DNA from: CAVZQN01 sp963837395
GTDB lineage: Bacteria; Acidobacteriota; HRBIN11; JAKEFK01
NCBI GenBank assembly: GCA_963837395.1
Contig: CAWINI010000002.1
Location: 558,001 to 622,000 of the forward strand
DNA: 64,000 bases
Reading direction: 5' to 3'
Part shown: piece by piece, positions 43,973-53,638 of the stretch
Layout: each line of letters begins with the position of its first letter
How positions within the stretch are numbered: position 1 is the stretch's first letter
Translations under genes and position numbers: made by a program
The notes under the pieces: model-generated
What the model saw: the letters and a program-made list of their open reading frames with translations, nothing else
Told to the model about the DNA's origin: nothing
Database searches by the model: none

Positions 43973-44763
43973 CGCGCATTATCACCGCCCTCATCGGGAT
44001 TCCGGCACTAATCTACGTTATTAAATTCGCACCAATACCAGTCTTCGTTGCAGTTGTTTTTGCCGCGATGCTTGTTTGTCTTTATGAATATTTTTCACTC
44101 ACAGGAATTCAACAAATCCCGGCACTGGCAATCACTGGATATGCTTTCGCTGCTGTGATTTTTGTTTCTTTTTATTTTGTTACGATTCATTTTGCGATGT
44201 GGTTTCCCATTGGAGCATTGGTGGTTCTAATTGCAGGTTTAGTTTCCAGAATCGATTTTGAGGGAGCTCTCCCAGCAACTGCTTACGCTTTGTTTGGTCC
44301 ATGGTATACGGCAGGTTTGCTCGGCTATCTAGTATTAATCCGTAGCATCGATAACATCGGAGCAAACCTGGTGTTATCGCTTTTCATAATTATTTGGTCA
44401 GGTGATACAGGTGCTTATGTAGTTGGTAAATTAATGGGTCGCCGCCTTCTAACTAAAATCAGCCCTAAAAAAACGGTGGAAGGATCTTTTGGTGGACTTC
44501 TCTTTAGTATGCTTTTAGCTGTCGCTTGCAAATATTTTTTGCTGCCTGAATTATCCGTGAACAATGCACTCTGGTTAGGCGCATTAATCGGAATTATGGG
44601 TCAAATTGGAGATTTAGCAGAATCATTGTTGAAACGCTCAGCAAATGTGAAAGATTCAGGTTCAATTTTGCCAGGACATGGTGGGATGTTAGATCGTCTG
44701 GATAGTTTGTTATTTGGCGCGCCTGCAATGTATTATTACGTGTACTTTGTGCTGAATCGATGA
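43969..44763 (+). CDS. cdsA: Phosphatidate cytidylyltransferase
   Basis: 264 residues with about seven membrane helices. The C-terminal signature P-G-H-G-G-M-L-D-R-L-D-S and the G-D-T-G-A-Y motif mark CdsA. It makes CDP-diacylglycerol for phospholipid synthesis in the inner membrane. ATGA overlaps couple it to both uppS and dxr. Confidence 0.95.
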   Translation: MTRIITALIGIPALIYVIKFAPIPVFVAVVFAAMLVCLYEYFSLTGIQQIPALAITGYAFAAVIFVSFYFVTIHFAMWFPIGALVVLIAGLVSRIDFEGALPATAYALFGPWYTAGLLGYLVLIRSIDNIGANLVLSLFIIIWSGDTGAYVVGKLMGRRLLTKISPKKTVEGSFGGLLFSMLLAVACKYFLLPELSVNNALWLGALIGIMGQIGDLAESLLKRSANVKDSGSILPGHGGMLDRLDSLLFGAPAMYYYVYFVLNR

Positions 44764-45926
44764 AGAAAATTGCAATCCTTGGTTCGACAGGATCTGTCGG
44801 TGTAAATGCTCTTTCAGTAATCCGCGAGTTTCCAGGGCGCTTTCATGTAACAGGGCTGGGAGCAGGCCGAAATGTGCAGCTATTACGCGCGCAAGCTCTC
44901 GAATTTCATCCTCGAATCGTTTCCGTTTCAGAACCTGCATTAGCTGATCAGTTAAGCCGCGATTTGCGTTCTGAAGGGATCGAAGTGACATGCGGTGAAG
45001 CAGGTTTAGTTTCAATTGCGTCCGATCCAGAAACAGAAATAGTTGTCGCGGCAATGGTTGGAGCGGCTGGATTCCTGCCTGTGCTTCGAGCAATTTCCTG
45101 CGGAAAAGATGTTGCACTTGCAAACAAAGAGACTCTTGTTGTTGCTGGACCGATTATTGCCCGCGAGGTTGCGAACCAAAAAGTTCGATTGTTGCCGGTC
45201 GATAGCGAACATTCAGCGATCTGGCAATGTCTTGAAGGGCAGCAAAGAGATGCAGTGCGAAAGTTGATTCTAACTGCGTCTGGCGGCCCATTCTTGAAGC
45301 GCGATCGATCCACATTCGGAACCATTACTGTCGCAGAAGCGCTGGATCATCCAAACTGGCGGATGGGAAAAAAGATCACAATCGATTCAGCGACGTTAAT
45401 GAATAAAGGGCTTGAAATGATTGAAGCTCATTATTTGTTTGACGAGCCGGCATCAAAACTGGATGTCATTATTCATCCACAAAGCGTCGTTCATTCGATG
45501 GTTGAATTTGTGGACGGTTCGGTAATCGCTCAAATGGGTACCGCAGATATGCGCATCCCAATTCAACTTGCACTAACATATCCGGATCGGTGGAAAAACA
45601 GCTTGCCTTCCATCGATTTAACGAAAATTGGATCATTGGATTTTTTTGAACCAGACATCAACAAATTCCCTTGCTTGAATCTCGCACATCAAGCGTTGGA
45701 AATTGGTGGTACCATGACCGCGGTATTAAATGCAGCCAACGAGATTGCCGTCGAGAACTTCTTGATAGAACGGCTTCCGTTTTCCTCGATTCCACATGTA
45801 GTAGAATCCACCATGCAAAAACATGATATAAAGACAAATCCAGGTCTGGAGGATGTGTTAGAGGCGAACCGTTGGGCGCGAAACAGAGCTCAAAGCTTCA
45901 TTGCGCAAATGGCACATTCAGGTTAA
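44760..45926 (+). CDS. dxr: 1-deoxy-D-xylulose 5-phosphate reductoisomerase
   Basis: 388 residues. The NADPH site is G-S-T-G-S-V-G at 8-14. Metal and substrate motifs are L-P-V-D-S-E-H-S-A near 147, A-S-G-G-P-F near 180, and M-N-K-G-L-E near 216. It makes MEP, the committed step of isoprenoid synthesis, which feeds UppS encoded upstream. Confidence 0.96.
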   Translation: MKKIAILGSTGSVGVNALSVIREFPGRFHVTGLGAGRNVQLLRAQALEFHPRIVSVSEPALADQLSRDLRSEGIEVTCGEAGLVSIASDPETEIVVAAMVGAAGFLPVLRAISCGKDVALANKETLVVAGPIIAREVANQKVRLLPVDSEHSAIWQCLEGQQRDAVRKLILTASGGPFLKRDRSTFGTITVAEALDHPNWRMGKKITIDSATLMNKGLEMIEAHYLFDEPASKLDVIIHPQSVVHSMVEFVDGSVIAQMGTADMRIPIQLALTYPDRWKNSLPSIDLTKIGSLDFFEPDINKFPCLNLAHQALEIGGTMTAVLNAANEIAVENFLIERLPFSSIPHVVESTMQKHDIKTNPGLEDVLEANRWARNRAQSFIAQMAHSG

Positions 45927-45967
45927 GTTTGTATAAATTTCATTACTAGATTTCAGAGCAAAAAAAC

Positions 45968-47299
45968 ATGGAACAACTTTTTTCTTTCTTAGTCGTTATC
46001 GGCATTATCATTTTCATTCATGAATCAGGCCATTTCACCATGGCTAAACTTTTTAGAATCCCGGTGGCTGTATTCTCACTCGGTTTTGGTTCACGCCTTT
46101 TTGGATTCAAATTCAAAGAAACAGAATACAAAGTTTCTGCCGTTCCTCTCGGCGGCTACGTCAAGATTCATGGAATGGAAGATCAAGAAGCTGCATCGGA
46201 TGATCCGAATTCTTTTTACAATCGCCCGCGGTATCAAAGATTTTTAGTTTTGTTTATGGGAGTTGGATTTAATTTCCTACTCTCCATTGTTCTAATCACG
46301 ATTGCACTAAATCGGGGATTAGAAGTACCTCAATCAAATGTTGTTGATGGCACAATAGGCTCTGTTGTTCCCGCTTCTCCTGCCGAAAAGGCAGGCTTGC
46401 TGCCAGGCGATACGATTCTTGAAATGAATAACCACAAAATCCTAACCTGGAAGGATGTGAACTATGCGGTTCTTTTGAATCCGGGTGAAGTTGTAAAAGT
46501 ACGCTTCAAACGTGGTAACGAAATTCTTGAAAAAAACGTACAGCTCGAAACAGATAAGCGTAGCCTTGGTAAACTGGGAATTACACCATCAGTTGACGTA
46601 ATAGTCGGCGAAGTTAGTCCAGACATGCCTGCCGGTAAAGCCGGGTTAAAGAAAGATGATGTGATCAAAAGTATTGATGGAATATCAATTCGCGGAACTG
46701 AAGCGGTACCGATGGCGATTCAACGTAGTGAAGGACGGCAGATCAAGATCGAAGTTCAGCGAAATGAAGGCGGTCATGCTGTTACAAAAGAATTGACGAT
46801 TACACCGATCAAAAAGGAAAACCGCTGGCTTATCGGATTTGGCCCCATAGATCGCACAGTAATGATAAAGATGCCACTGGTCGCAGCAATCAAAGAAAGT
46901 TTTTCGAAATGCAAAGAGCATATCGAATTGACTGGAGTATTTTTATCAAAATTATTTACCGGCAGACTTACGCTAAAAGCGACTTCGGGGCCTTTTGAAA
47001 TTGCAAAATTAAGTGACGCAGCTCGTTCCACAAGTTTGTCTACATTTTTACTGTTTATCGGCACTATTAGCTTTGACATCGGCTTAATTAACCTGCTTCC
47101 AATTCCTGCTCTGGACGGGGGTCACATCTTTTTCCTGCTGTTAGAAGGAATTACCAGACGGGAACTGAGCATCCGTGTGAAAGAGCGTGTGACTATGGTT
47201 GGTTTTGTGTTTTTGATCGGTGTGATGCTTGTGGTGCTATACTACGATATTCTTCGCACTGGTACTGTTCAGCATTTATTGGAGCAATTTGGCCGATAG
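45968..47299 (+). CDS. rseP: RIP metalloprotease RseP (site-2 protease)
   Basis: 443 residues. The zinc motif H-E-S-G-H is at 18-22 in the first membrane helix and the second site L-D-G-G lies at 382-385. Two PDZ domains lie between (about 110-190 and 200-280), each with G-L-L-P-G-D or G-L-K-K-D-D cores. It cuts membrane-spanning anti-sigma factors or signal-peptide remnants. It follows dxr by 41 bases, the classical order. Confidence 0.95.
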   Translation: MEQLFSFLVVIGIIIFIHESGHFTMAKLFRIPVAVFSLGFGSRLFGFKFKETEYKVSAVPLGGYVKIHGMEDQEAASDDPNSFYNRPRYQRFLVLFMGVGFNFLLSIVLITIALNRGLEVPQSNVVDGTIGSVVPASPAEKAGLLPGDTILEMNNHKILTWKDVNYAVLLNPGEVVKVRFKRGNEILEKNVQLETDKRSLGKLGITPSVDVIVGEVSPDMPAGKAGLKKDDVIKSIDGISIRGTEAVPMAIQRSEGRQIKIEVQRNEGGHAVTKELTITPIKKENRWLIGFGPIDRTVMIKMPLVAAIKESFSKCKEHIELTGVFLSKLFTGRLTLKATSGPFEIAKLSDAARSTSLSTFLLFIGTISFDIGLINLLPIPALDGGHIFFLLLEGITRRELSIRVKERVTMVGFVFLIGVMLVVLYYDILRTGTVQHLLEQFGR

Positions 47300-47342
47300 C
47301 TGAATTAATGCACCAGTTTATGGGGGTAGTGGAGGTTCGTAA

Positions 47343-47822
47343 ATGAAAGTTTTATTTGTCTGCACCGGCAATGTTTGCCGTTCACCGCTTGCCGAAGGTT
47401 ACTTTAAGACTTTATTAAATCAAAAGAAAGTCAACGGAATCGAAGTAGCTTCGGCCGGTGTGGCTGCTTTAGTTGGAGCTCAGCCTTTTGAATGTGCGCA
47501 AGAAGTAGCGAAGGTGCATGACTTCGATATTTCCGAAAAAATTGGTATTCAACTTACACCTGAATTAATCCGCCAGTATGATCAAATCTATTGCATGGAA
47601 TCATGGCAAGCAGCAGCTATTATGCAAATGGAACCTGATCATTCCAGTAAAGTTTGTCTTTTAGGATCATGCGATTCTAACGGAAAAAATCAAAAGCAAA
47701 TTCCGGATCCGCGCGATTTTACTTTTCCTGAAACACTGCGAACTTTTGAAGCAATTAAAGATGCGCTGGAAGCGCTTTTGAAACAAGTTACAAGACAGAA
47801 TCCGCAAAAAGTAAAATCTTGA
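47343..47822 (+). CDS. Low-molecular-weight protein-tyrosine phosphatase
   Basis: 159 residues. The P-loop V-C-T-G-N-V-C-R-S places the nucleophile at C7 and the Arg at R13. The general-acid Asp lies in I-P-D-P-R-D-F near 121. The family also includes arsenate reductases, but the D-P-R-D-F form fits a tyrosine phosphatase. It is cytoplasmic and may close the rseP transcript. Confidence 0.92.
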   Translation: MKVLFVCTGNVCRSPLAEGYFKTLLNQKKVNGIEVASAGVAALVGAQPFECAQEVAKVHDFDISEKIGIQLTPELIRQYDQIYCMESWQAAAIMQMEPDHSSKVCLLGSCDSNGKNQKQIPDPRDFTFPETLRTFEAIKDALEALLKQVTRQNPQKVKS

Positions 47823-47826
47823 ACCA

Positions 47827-48028
47827 TTTTGTAGCGCCGGCGGCTCGCCGGCGCGCGTTACTTTTTAAAATCGAGTTTTCCTATGCGAGCGGGAGCGAGC
47901 ATCAGGATTTCTACCGGCATTTTCAATTAACAAAACTAAATTCCAAAAATTTCATGCTCGCTTCCGCTCGCATATGATTGATTGGAGTACAATAATTCCA
48001 GCGCCGGCGAGCCGCCGGCGCTACAAAA
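47827..48028. repeat. Nested inverted-repeat element (202 bp)
   Basis: Outer arms 47827-47854 and 48001-48028 are perfect 28-bp inverted copies, and each arm itself contains a GCCGGCG/CGCCGGC hairpin. Inner arms 47883-47902 and 47954-47973 form a second 20-bp pair with one mismatch, and also carry internal GCGAGC/GCTCGC pairing. The element codes for nothing visible. A copy of the outer arm recurs at 53566-53589. Confidence 0.88.
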
Positions 48029-48041
48029 CAAGAATTTTTCT

Positions 48042-49262
48042 ATGAATACGGCTGAGATCAATCGCATTCTGGAATTCATGCTGAGCTATCGCGAGAATAT
48101 CTCCGATCTGAATTTTTCAGTAGGACGCGCGCCTCAAGTTGAAGTAAGTGGATCTCTTGTTTCTGTTCCTATTGTTGGGCTGGAGCGCATGAGCCCATAT
48201 CAAACAGAAATGATCGCATTGCATTTGATGGGACAGGATCGGGAAGTAATGCGAAAACTGATTCAAAACGGATCCACCGATCTTTCTTACAGCATTCCTG
48301 GAGTGACTCGATTTCGTGTAAATATTTTTACTCAACGTGGTACGTACGCCATCGTTATGCGTGTTATACCAACTGGTGTTCCTTCAATTGAAAAACTCGG
48401 GCTACCAGAAGTTTTATACAACGTTGCCAATGAAAAAAATGGAATTGTTCTTGTGACAGGGCCAACCGGCAGCGGTAAATCAACAACACTGGCAGCAGTG
48501 ATCAATGAGATCAACGAAAAAAATGCGTATCACATTGTGACCATTGAAGATCCGATTGAATACTTGCATTCGCACAGGCATTGTACAATCAACCAGCGCG
48601 AATTAGGAAGCGATACAACGTCATTTGCCATGGCTTTGCGCGCAGCATTACGGCAAGCGCCGAAAGTTATTTTGGTGGGTGAAATGCGTGATATTGAAAC
48701 CACTGAAATTGCATTGGAAGCGGCCGAAACCGGGCATCTTGTTTTGAGCACTTTACATACGATTGATGCATCAAAGACCATTGATCGAATCATCGGAATC
48801 TTTCCAAAAAATGATGAGCAGCAAATCCGGACGCGATTTGCGCAAACGTTTAAATATGTAATTTCGCAAAGATTGGTTCCGCGCAAAGGCGGAGGCAGAG
48901 TTGCCGCAATTGAAGTTTTGAAGTCTTCCGAACGTACGCGTGAATATATCATTAAAGGCGAGACTGCCGGACGTTCCCTTGTTGATGCAATGAATGATGG
49001 ATATTTGGAGGGCATGCAGTCTTTTGATCGTGAATTAGAAAGAATGGTCCGATCAGGTGCGGTGGATGAAAAAATAGCAATAAGCTATGCCACCAATCCA
49101 AATAATCTTACGCTTGCGTTGCAAGGATTGGGTTCTGATCATATTGAAGCCCCGCCTGTGGCTGGTGCGCCTCCGCAATCTCCAGCGAAACCATCTGTTG
49201 GAGTTGCGCCAACTCCAAAACCGGCATCACAGAAAGATGATAAGCCTGACTGGTTGGAGTAA
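48042..49262 (+). CDS. Type IV pilus twitching ATPase, PilT/PilU-like
   Basis: 406 residues from the ATG at 48042; the longer frame from 47982 would be translated through the inverted-repeat arm and is rejected. Walker A G-P-T-G-S-G-K-S lies at 140-147, the Asp box near T-I-E-D-P-I-E, Walker B in V-I-L-V-G-E-M-R-D, and the His box in G-H-L-V-L-S-T-L-H-T. The C-terminal 45 residues are Pro-rich, ending in D-W-L-E. It powers pilus retraction. No clear ribosome site precedes the ATG. Confidence 0.93.
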   Translation: MNTAEINRILEFMLSYRENISDLNFSVGRAPQVEVSGSLVSVPIVGLERMSPYQTEMIALHLMGQDREVMRKLIQNGSTDLSYSIPGVTRFRVNIFTQRGTYAIVMRVIPTGVPSIEKLGLPEVLYNVANEKNGIVLVTGPTGSGKSTTLAAVINEINEKNAYHIVTIEDPIEYLHSHRHCTINQRELGSDTTSFAMALRAALRQAPKVILVGEMRDIETTEIALEAAETGHLVLSTLHTIDASKTIDRIIGIFPKNDEQQIRTRFAQTFKYVISQRLVPRKGGGRVAAIEVLKSSERTREYIIKGETAGRSLVDAMNDGYLEGMQSFDRELERMVRSGAVDEKIAISYATNPNNLTLALQGLGSDHIEAPPVAGAPPQSPAKPSVGVAPTPKPASQKDDKPDWLE

Positions 49263-49273
49263 CTGAATTAATT

Positions 49274-50015
49274 ATGAAAGTTATATGTAATAGTTGCGAG
49301 CAATCGATCACGGTTGATGAATCCAAAGCTCCCGCCTGCTCCATTCCGTATTAAATGTCCGTCATGTTCAAACTTAATCACGGTAACTCGTGAGGAACCA
49401 GCTGCAGTGCAGGTTGCTGTCTCACCACCGAGCATGTCAGAGATCCATTCGAACCCCGCCAATAACGTTGAAGAGATTGTGAAGAATGAAGTCGCAAAAG
49501 CGAAGAAAGAAATTTTTGAAGCACTGGCCACCCTATTTGGTGCGGACATTTCAAACGTTCAGAATCGACAGGATAAACAACTCGCAGATGAACGTAAACG
49601 TGCTCTTATCTGCGAATCTGATCAGCCCACCATTGATCAGATCAAAGTGGTGCTGAAGCAACTTGGTTATCAAGTAGACAATGTAAAAACATCTGCAGAA
49701 GCTTTAAAGAAGATGGATCAATCCACGTATCAGTTGATCACCGTAGGTTCAGATTTTCCAGATGCAAAAGATGGAGCCGCAAAGATTTTAGGCCGGATCA
49801 ATGGACAGAAATCCGAGCAAAGGCGACAAACTTTTGTGGTATCGATTTCAAGTACTGTGAAGAATACCGATGGAACGACAGCGTTTCTGCATGGCGCGAA
49901 TATCATTGTAAACAAAGATGACCTCAGCAGGCTTGAGAATATGATTCTTGAAGGCCAACGCAGGTTTCAACAAATCTATCATCATTTTTCTGACCTCCTT
50001 CTCGAAAAGGAATAG
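49274..50015 (+). CDS. MJ0042-type zinc ribbon plus receiver-like domain, frameshifted near its start
   Basis: The main frame runs to 50015, and its best unaided start is TTG 49314. The real N-terminus appears to be ATG 49274 in another frame: M-K-V-I-C-N-S-C-E-Q-S. Skipping one base near 49325-49328 joins it to P-P-A-P-F-R-I-K-C-P-S-C-S-N, giving a complete four-Cys ribbon. After a coiled stretch, residues about 100-225 resemble a response-regulator receiver. The acceptor region reads I-T-V-G-S-D-F-P-D, so phosphorylation is doubtful. Its place between pilT and a sensor kinase suggests a role in pilus or surface regulation. Confidence 0.75.
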
Positions 50016-50053
50016 CTCTAACCACAGAACCCACAAAGAACTACAATATTCAT

Positions 50054-52147
50054 ATGTTCATGGAATTGGTACCGCTGATCGGATACTTGATCGGCACTGC
50101 GGTTCATACTCTGATCGCTACGCTGGTCACCGTTCGAAAACAAAAACGGCCAAGCGAAAAGATCTTCCTCTTTCTGGTTATCGCCGTCGGAGTATGGCAT
50201 GGCGGAAATTTGTTTGCTTTGATTTTCGGTCGCCTTTGGGGTGGACTTTGGCAGCCGCTTATTCAATTCTTCCGCTCTGCAGCATTTCTCGGACTCGGTG
50301 CATTGCCAGCGCTCCTTGTTCACACACATGTTGCATTCCTCCGGGAAAGTCAAAGAGCAATTCAAACCAAACATCAAAATATCTTACTGGGGTTGATGTA
50401 CGCTCCGCTTCTATGGTTTGTTATTCCATTAAGCAGGCTTCTAGCGACTCCATCAGCTTCACCGGTCGAAGTTCTTGCGCAGTTCATGCTGCCTTATGTC
50501 TGCTGGTTTGTCACCGCATTGTTAATATCCGCCATAATCGACATGCGACTTGCGCGCGTTCAAGAAGATGAACCATTCCGCCATTTTTATCGTGTGATCG
50601 GCACAATTTTCCTGTTCTATGCGTTCTTTACCACCTTTTCCTACATCCTTGGCGGACGCGAATTCCCATGGCTTCGCGAATACATTGAAGTGATCAGCAT
50701 CGTCTCATCGATCCTGCCCAGCACCATACTTGCGTATTTCATTTACCGTTACAATTTCTTGGAACTCGTCATCAGGCGTTCCTTTTTTGTCATTACTTTA
50801 TCAATCGTGATTTTTGGTGCCTATTTCCTTGGCGTACGCCAGGTCACTTTGTATCTCGCAAGATATTTTGATGTAATACCGGGACTCTTCGAAGCTTTAT
50901 CAATCCTTGCTTTGGTAGTCACATTTCCAATTTATAAAAAATGGTTACAGAAAAAAGTGAATCAGGTTTTTTTTAGAGAGTTTGGATATTACCATCAGTT
51001 GTTCAGCGAATTGGAACAAACTATTAATCGAATCTTTGGTCTTCAGCCACTTGTAGATTACATTCAAAGAACCGCTTCCAAACTTCTTTTTCTGGATTCC
51101 ATTAATCTCACGATTTTCGAAATCAATGACAACCACCTGAAGTTTCTTGCAACTACTCATGAAGTCTTGCCGCGGATTGAAGCGATTGTTTTCAAGATTG
51201 ATAAAGAAAATGCCCGGCTTTTACGGATGGAAGATGTGAAAGAAGATGAAGTAATTTCAGAAATGAAAGGAGTGGGGGCAACCCTGATCATTCCTATCCG
51301 CCATAAAGCGACTTTGATGGGTATCTTTTCATTCAAAGCACGACCGCCAAGACGTCCTATCCTGACTCAAGAATTGGAAATGCTCCAAAGTCTTGCCGCT
51401 CAAACAGCGATGGGTGTAGCTTCTGCATTGTTGATGGAAGATAAGCTGAAATTGGAAAGAGAAATTGCTAAGAAAGAACGATTAGCATCAATAGGTCAAA
51501 TGGCCACTACGCTGGCGCATGAAATCAAAAATCCTTTGAGTTCGATCAAGAGCATTACTCAATCGCTGCAAGAACAATCGCAAGATCAAACATTGAAGCA
51601 GGATCTAAACATAATCGTGAACGAAGTCGATCGATTAAATTATTCAGTGAATCAATTGCTGCAATTCGCGCGATCTTCGTCACAAGATATGGCGAATGTT
51701 TCGATAGTTGAAATCATGGAGCGGGTCATAAAAGTTTTGCAAAATGAATGTCGCGGCCAAAATGTTTTGATCAATCACAACTACAATGGAGACGTTCCAA
51801 ATGTGTTTGCCAGCACATTCGGACTTCAAGATGTGTTTTTGAACCTATTATTAAATGCACTTCAGGCGATGCCATCGGGCGGTGAAATTCAAATTGATTA
51901 TCAAAAGAATGAGCGTCAGCTGGAAATTCATATTTCCGATAGCGGACCCGGAATCCGTCCGGAACTAATGACCCGTATTTTTGATCCATTTTTTACTACG
52001 AAGCAGAAAGGAACTGGATTAGGGTTAGCAGTGGTCAAACAAAAGCTTTCTGAATTTGGCGCCGATATTGATGTTAGCAATTTAAAACCAACTGGTTCAC
52101 GATTTACAATTATCTTCCCTGTGGAAAATCAACAGCCTGTGGGATAA
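50054..52147 (+). CDS. Membrane sensor histidine kinase with GAF domain
   Basis: 697 residues. Residues 1-290 have about eight membrane helices, then a GAF-like domain (about 310-450). HisKA follows with H489 in L-A-H-E-I-K-N-P-L-S-S. The HATPase_c domain has an N-box L-L-N-A-L-Q-A and G-T-G-L-G-L-A. NtrB/PilS type. It probably phosphorylates the sigma-54 activator encoded 23 bases downstream; the signal is unknown. Confidence 0.93.
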   Translation: MFMELVPLIGYLIGTAVHTLIATLVTVRKQKRPSEKIFLFLVIAVGVWHGGNLFALIFGRLWGGLWQPLIQFFRSAAFLGLGALPALLVHTHVAFLRESQRAIQTKHQNILLGLMYAPLLWFVIPLSRLLATPSASPVEVLAQFMLPYVCWFVTALLISAIIDMRLARVQEDEPFRHFYRVIGTIFLFYAFFTTFSYILGGREFPWLREYIEVISIVSSILPSTILAYFIYRYNFLELVIRRSFFVITLSIVIFGAYFLGVRQVTLYLARYFDVIPGLFEALSILALVVTFPIYKKWLQKKVNQVFFREFGYYHQLFSELEQTINRIFGLQPLVDYIQRTASKLLFLDSINLTIFEINDNHLKFLATTHEVLPRIEAIVFKIDKENARLLRMEDVKEDEVISEMKGVGATLIIPIRHKATLMGIFSFKARPPRRPILTQELEMLQSLAAQTAMGVASALLMEDKLKLEREIAKKERLASIGQMATTLAHEIKNPLSSIKSITQSLQEQSQDQTLKQDLNIIVNEVDRLNYSVNQLLQFARSSSQDMANVSIVEIMERVIKVLQNECRGQNVLINHNYNGDVPNVFASTFGLQDVFLNLLLNALQAMPSGGEIQIDYQKNERQLEIHISDSGPGIRPELMTRIFDPFFTTKQKGTGLGLAVVKQKLSEFGADIDVSNLKPTGSRFTIIFPVENQQPVG

Positions 52148-52170
52148 TCCTTCCGTCTCGGAGATCATTT

Positions 52171-53550
52171 TTGGATAAAGCACAATTACTCGTTGTCGAT
52201 GACGAGCCCGCATCGCGATACGGAATAAAAAAAGCGCTTACACCATTCAAGCTGAGTATCCAGGAAGCATCTGAAGGGAAGCAAGCTCTGGAAATGATTT
52301 CGCAATTAAATCCGGATCTGGTAATTCTGGATATTAATCTGCCGGGAATGGATGGCCTGGCTGTACTTGCGGAAGCGACACAGTTAAATCATTCGCCTCT
52401 TGTGATTGTGATCACAGCTTACGGGTCGGAAAAAGTTGCAGTGGAAGCAATGAAACGAGGTGCATATGACTACATCGCCAAGCCGTTTGAAATTGAAGAT
52501 CTGCGACTCACAGTAGCCCGCGCTTTAGAAAAACTGCAGCTAAAAGAAGAAAACCTGCAATTGCGCACTGAGCTGGAAAAGCGTTCTGGCATTGGACGTA
52601 TTCTTGGCCAATCATCGGCGATGCGAAAAGTATTCGATTTGATTGAAAAGGTCAGCCAGAGCGATATTACGGTATTGATACAAGGTGAAAGCGGAACAGG
52701 GAAAGAATTAGTAGCGCGTGAAATTCATCATCGAAGCTCACGCTTTGGAAAATCATTCATCACTATGAATTGTGCCGCACTTCCGGAAAATTTAATTGAA
52801 AGCGAACTGTTCGGACATGAAAAAGGCGCATTCACTGGAGCCGTAAAACAGCGTAAAGGAAAATTTGAAATCGCACACGAAGGCACAATTTTCCTGGATG
52901 AAATTGGTGACATGAGTTTGAATACTCAATCGAAAGTGCTGCGTGTGCTTCAGGAAAAAAAGTTTGAACGATTGGGTGGAAATGAAACTTTAGAAGTGGA
53001 TGCTCGCATAATTTCCGCTACGCATAAAGATTTATTGACTGAAATGGAAAAAGGAAATTTCAGGCAAGATCTTTATTACAGATTGAAAGTTATTGATATT
53101 ACAATCCCGCCTTTGCGGGAACGCCGTGAAGATATTCCGATTCTTGTTGAACATTACATTAAAGAATTTTCGGAACGTCATAATAAGGAAGTTCAGGGAA
53201 TTGATCCGGATGCTTTAAAACAAATCATGGAATTTCATTGGCCTGGAAATGTGCGTCAGCTGGTGAATATTTTGGAACGCGCAGTGGTGCTTGCGTCCCG
53301 GCCAATTTTGAGAACTGAAGACTTGCCGGAAGATCTGATTATTCGATCGGGGTTCAGTGAAGGATTTTTGGATGAGCTGATGCATCTGCCTTTTAAGGAA
53401 GCAAAAGAAAGAATTACCACGCATTTTATGAAGGAATATCTAACAAGGAAGCTGCATAATAATCAGGGAAATATAAGTCATACTGCTGCAGAACTCGGCA
53501 TCCATAGGCAAAGTTTGCAAATGATGCTGCGAAGATTAGGAATAAAATAA
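52171..53550 (+). CDS. Sigma-54-dependent response regulator (NtrC/PilR type)
   Basis: 459 residues from a TTG start with GGAG upstream. The receiver domain has phospho-acceptor D54 in V-I-L-D-I-N-L-P. The AAA+ domain has Walker A G-E-S-G-T-G-K-E, the sigma-54 contact loop G-A-F-T-G-A, and Walker B G-T-I-F-L-D-E-I. The Fis-type helix-turn-helix ends the protein (H-T-A-A-E-L-G-I-H-R-Q-S-L). It is paired with the kinase upstream; pilus genes are plausible targets because pilT is near. Confidence 0.95.
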   Translation: MDKAQLLVVDDEPASRYGIKKALTPFKLSIQEASEGKQALEMISQLNPDLVILDINLPGMDGLAVLAEATQLNHSPLVIVITAYGSEKVAVEAMKRGAYDYIAKPFEIEDLRLTVARALEKLQLKEENLQLRTELEKRSGIGRILGQSSAMRKVFDLIEKVSQSDITVLIQGESGTGKELVAREIHHRSSRFGKSFITMNCAALPENLIESELFGHEKGAFTGAVKQRKGKFEIAHEGTIFLDEIGDMSLNTQSKVLRVLQEKKFERLGGNETLEVDARIISATHKDLLTEMEKGNFRQDLYYRLKVIDITIPPLRERREDIPILVEHYIKEFSERHNKEVQGIDPDALKQIMEFHWPGNVRQLVNILERAVVLASRPILRTEDLPEDLIIRSGFSEGFLDELMHLPFKEAKERITTHFMKEYLTRKLHNNQGNISHTAAELGIHRQSLQMMLRRLGIK

Positions 53551-53565
53551 ACTTGACCGGGCGGT

Positions 53566-53637
53566 TTGTAGCGCCGGCGGCTCGCCGGCAAGCTCTTGAA
53601 AACAAATAAATCTGGCCCGCCGCGGCGGGCGTTACAA
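53566..53637. repeat. REP-like palindromic pair
   Basis: Two GC-rich hairpins: GCCGGCG-gct-CGCCGGC (53573-53589) and GCCCGCC-gc-GGCGGGC (about 53615-53630). The outer flanks TTTGTA and TACAAA also pair. The left half matches the outer arm of the 47827-48028 element. It lies between the regulator gene and the next start codon. Confidence 0.8.
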
Positions 53638-53638
53638 A

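Noticed and set aside
47982..48041. Upstream start for pilT
   Set aside because: The extension is translated inverted-repeat sequence and has no similarity to PilT proteins.
47823..48041. Possible tRNA or small RNA gene in the pilT gap
   Set aside because: The pairing is fully explained by nested repeats; no cloverleaf or anticodon arm can be drawn.
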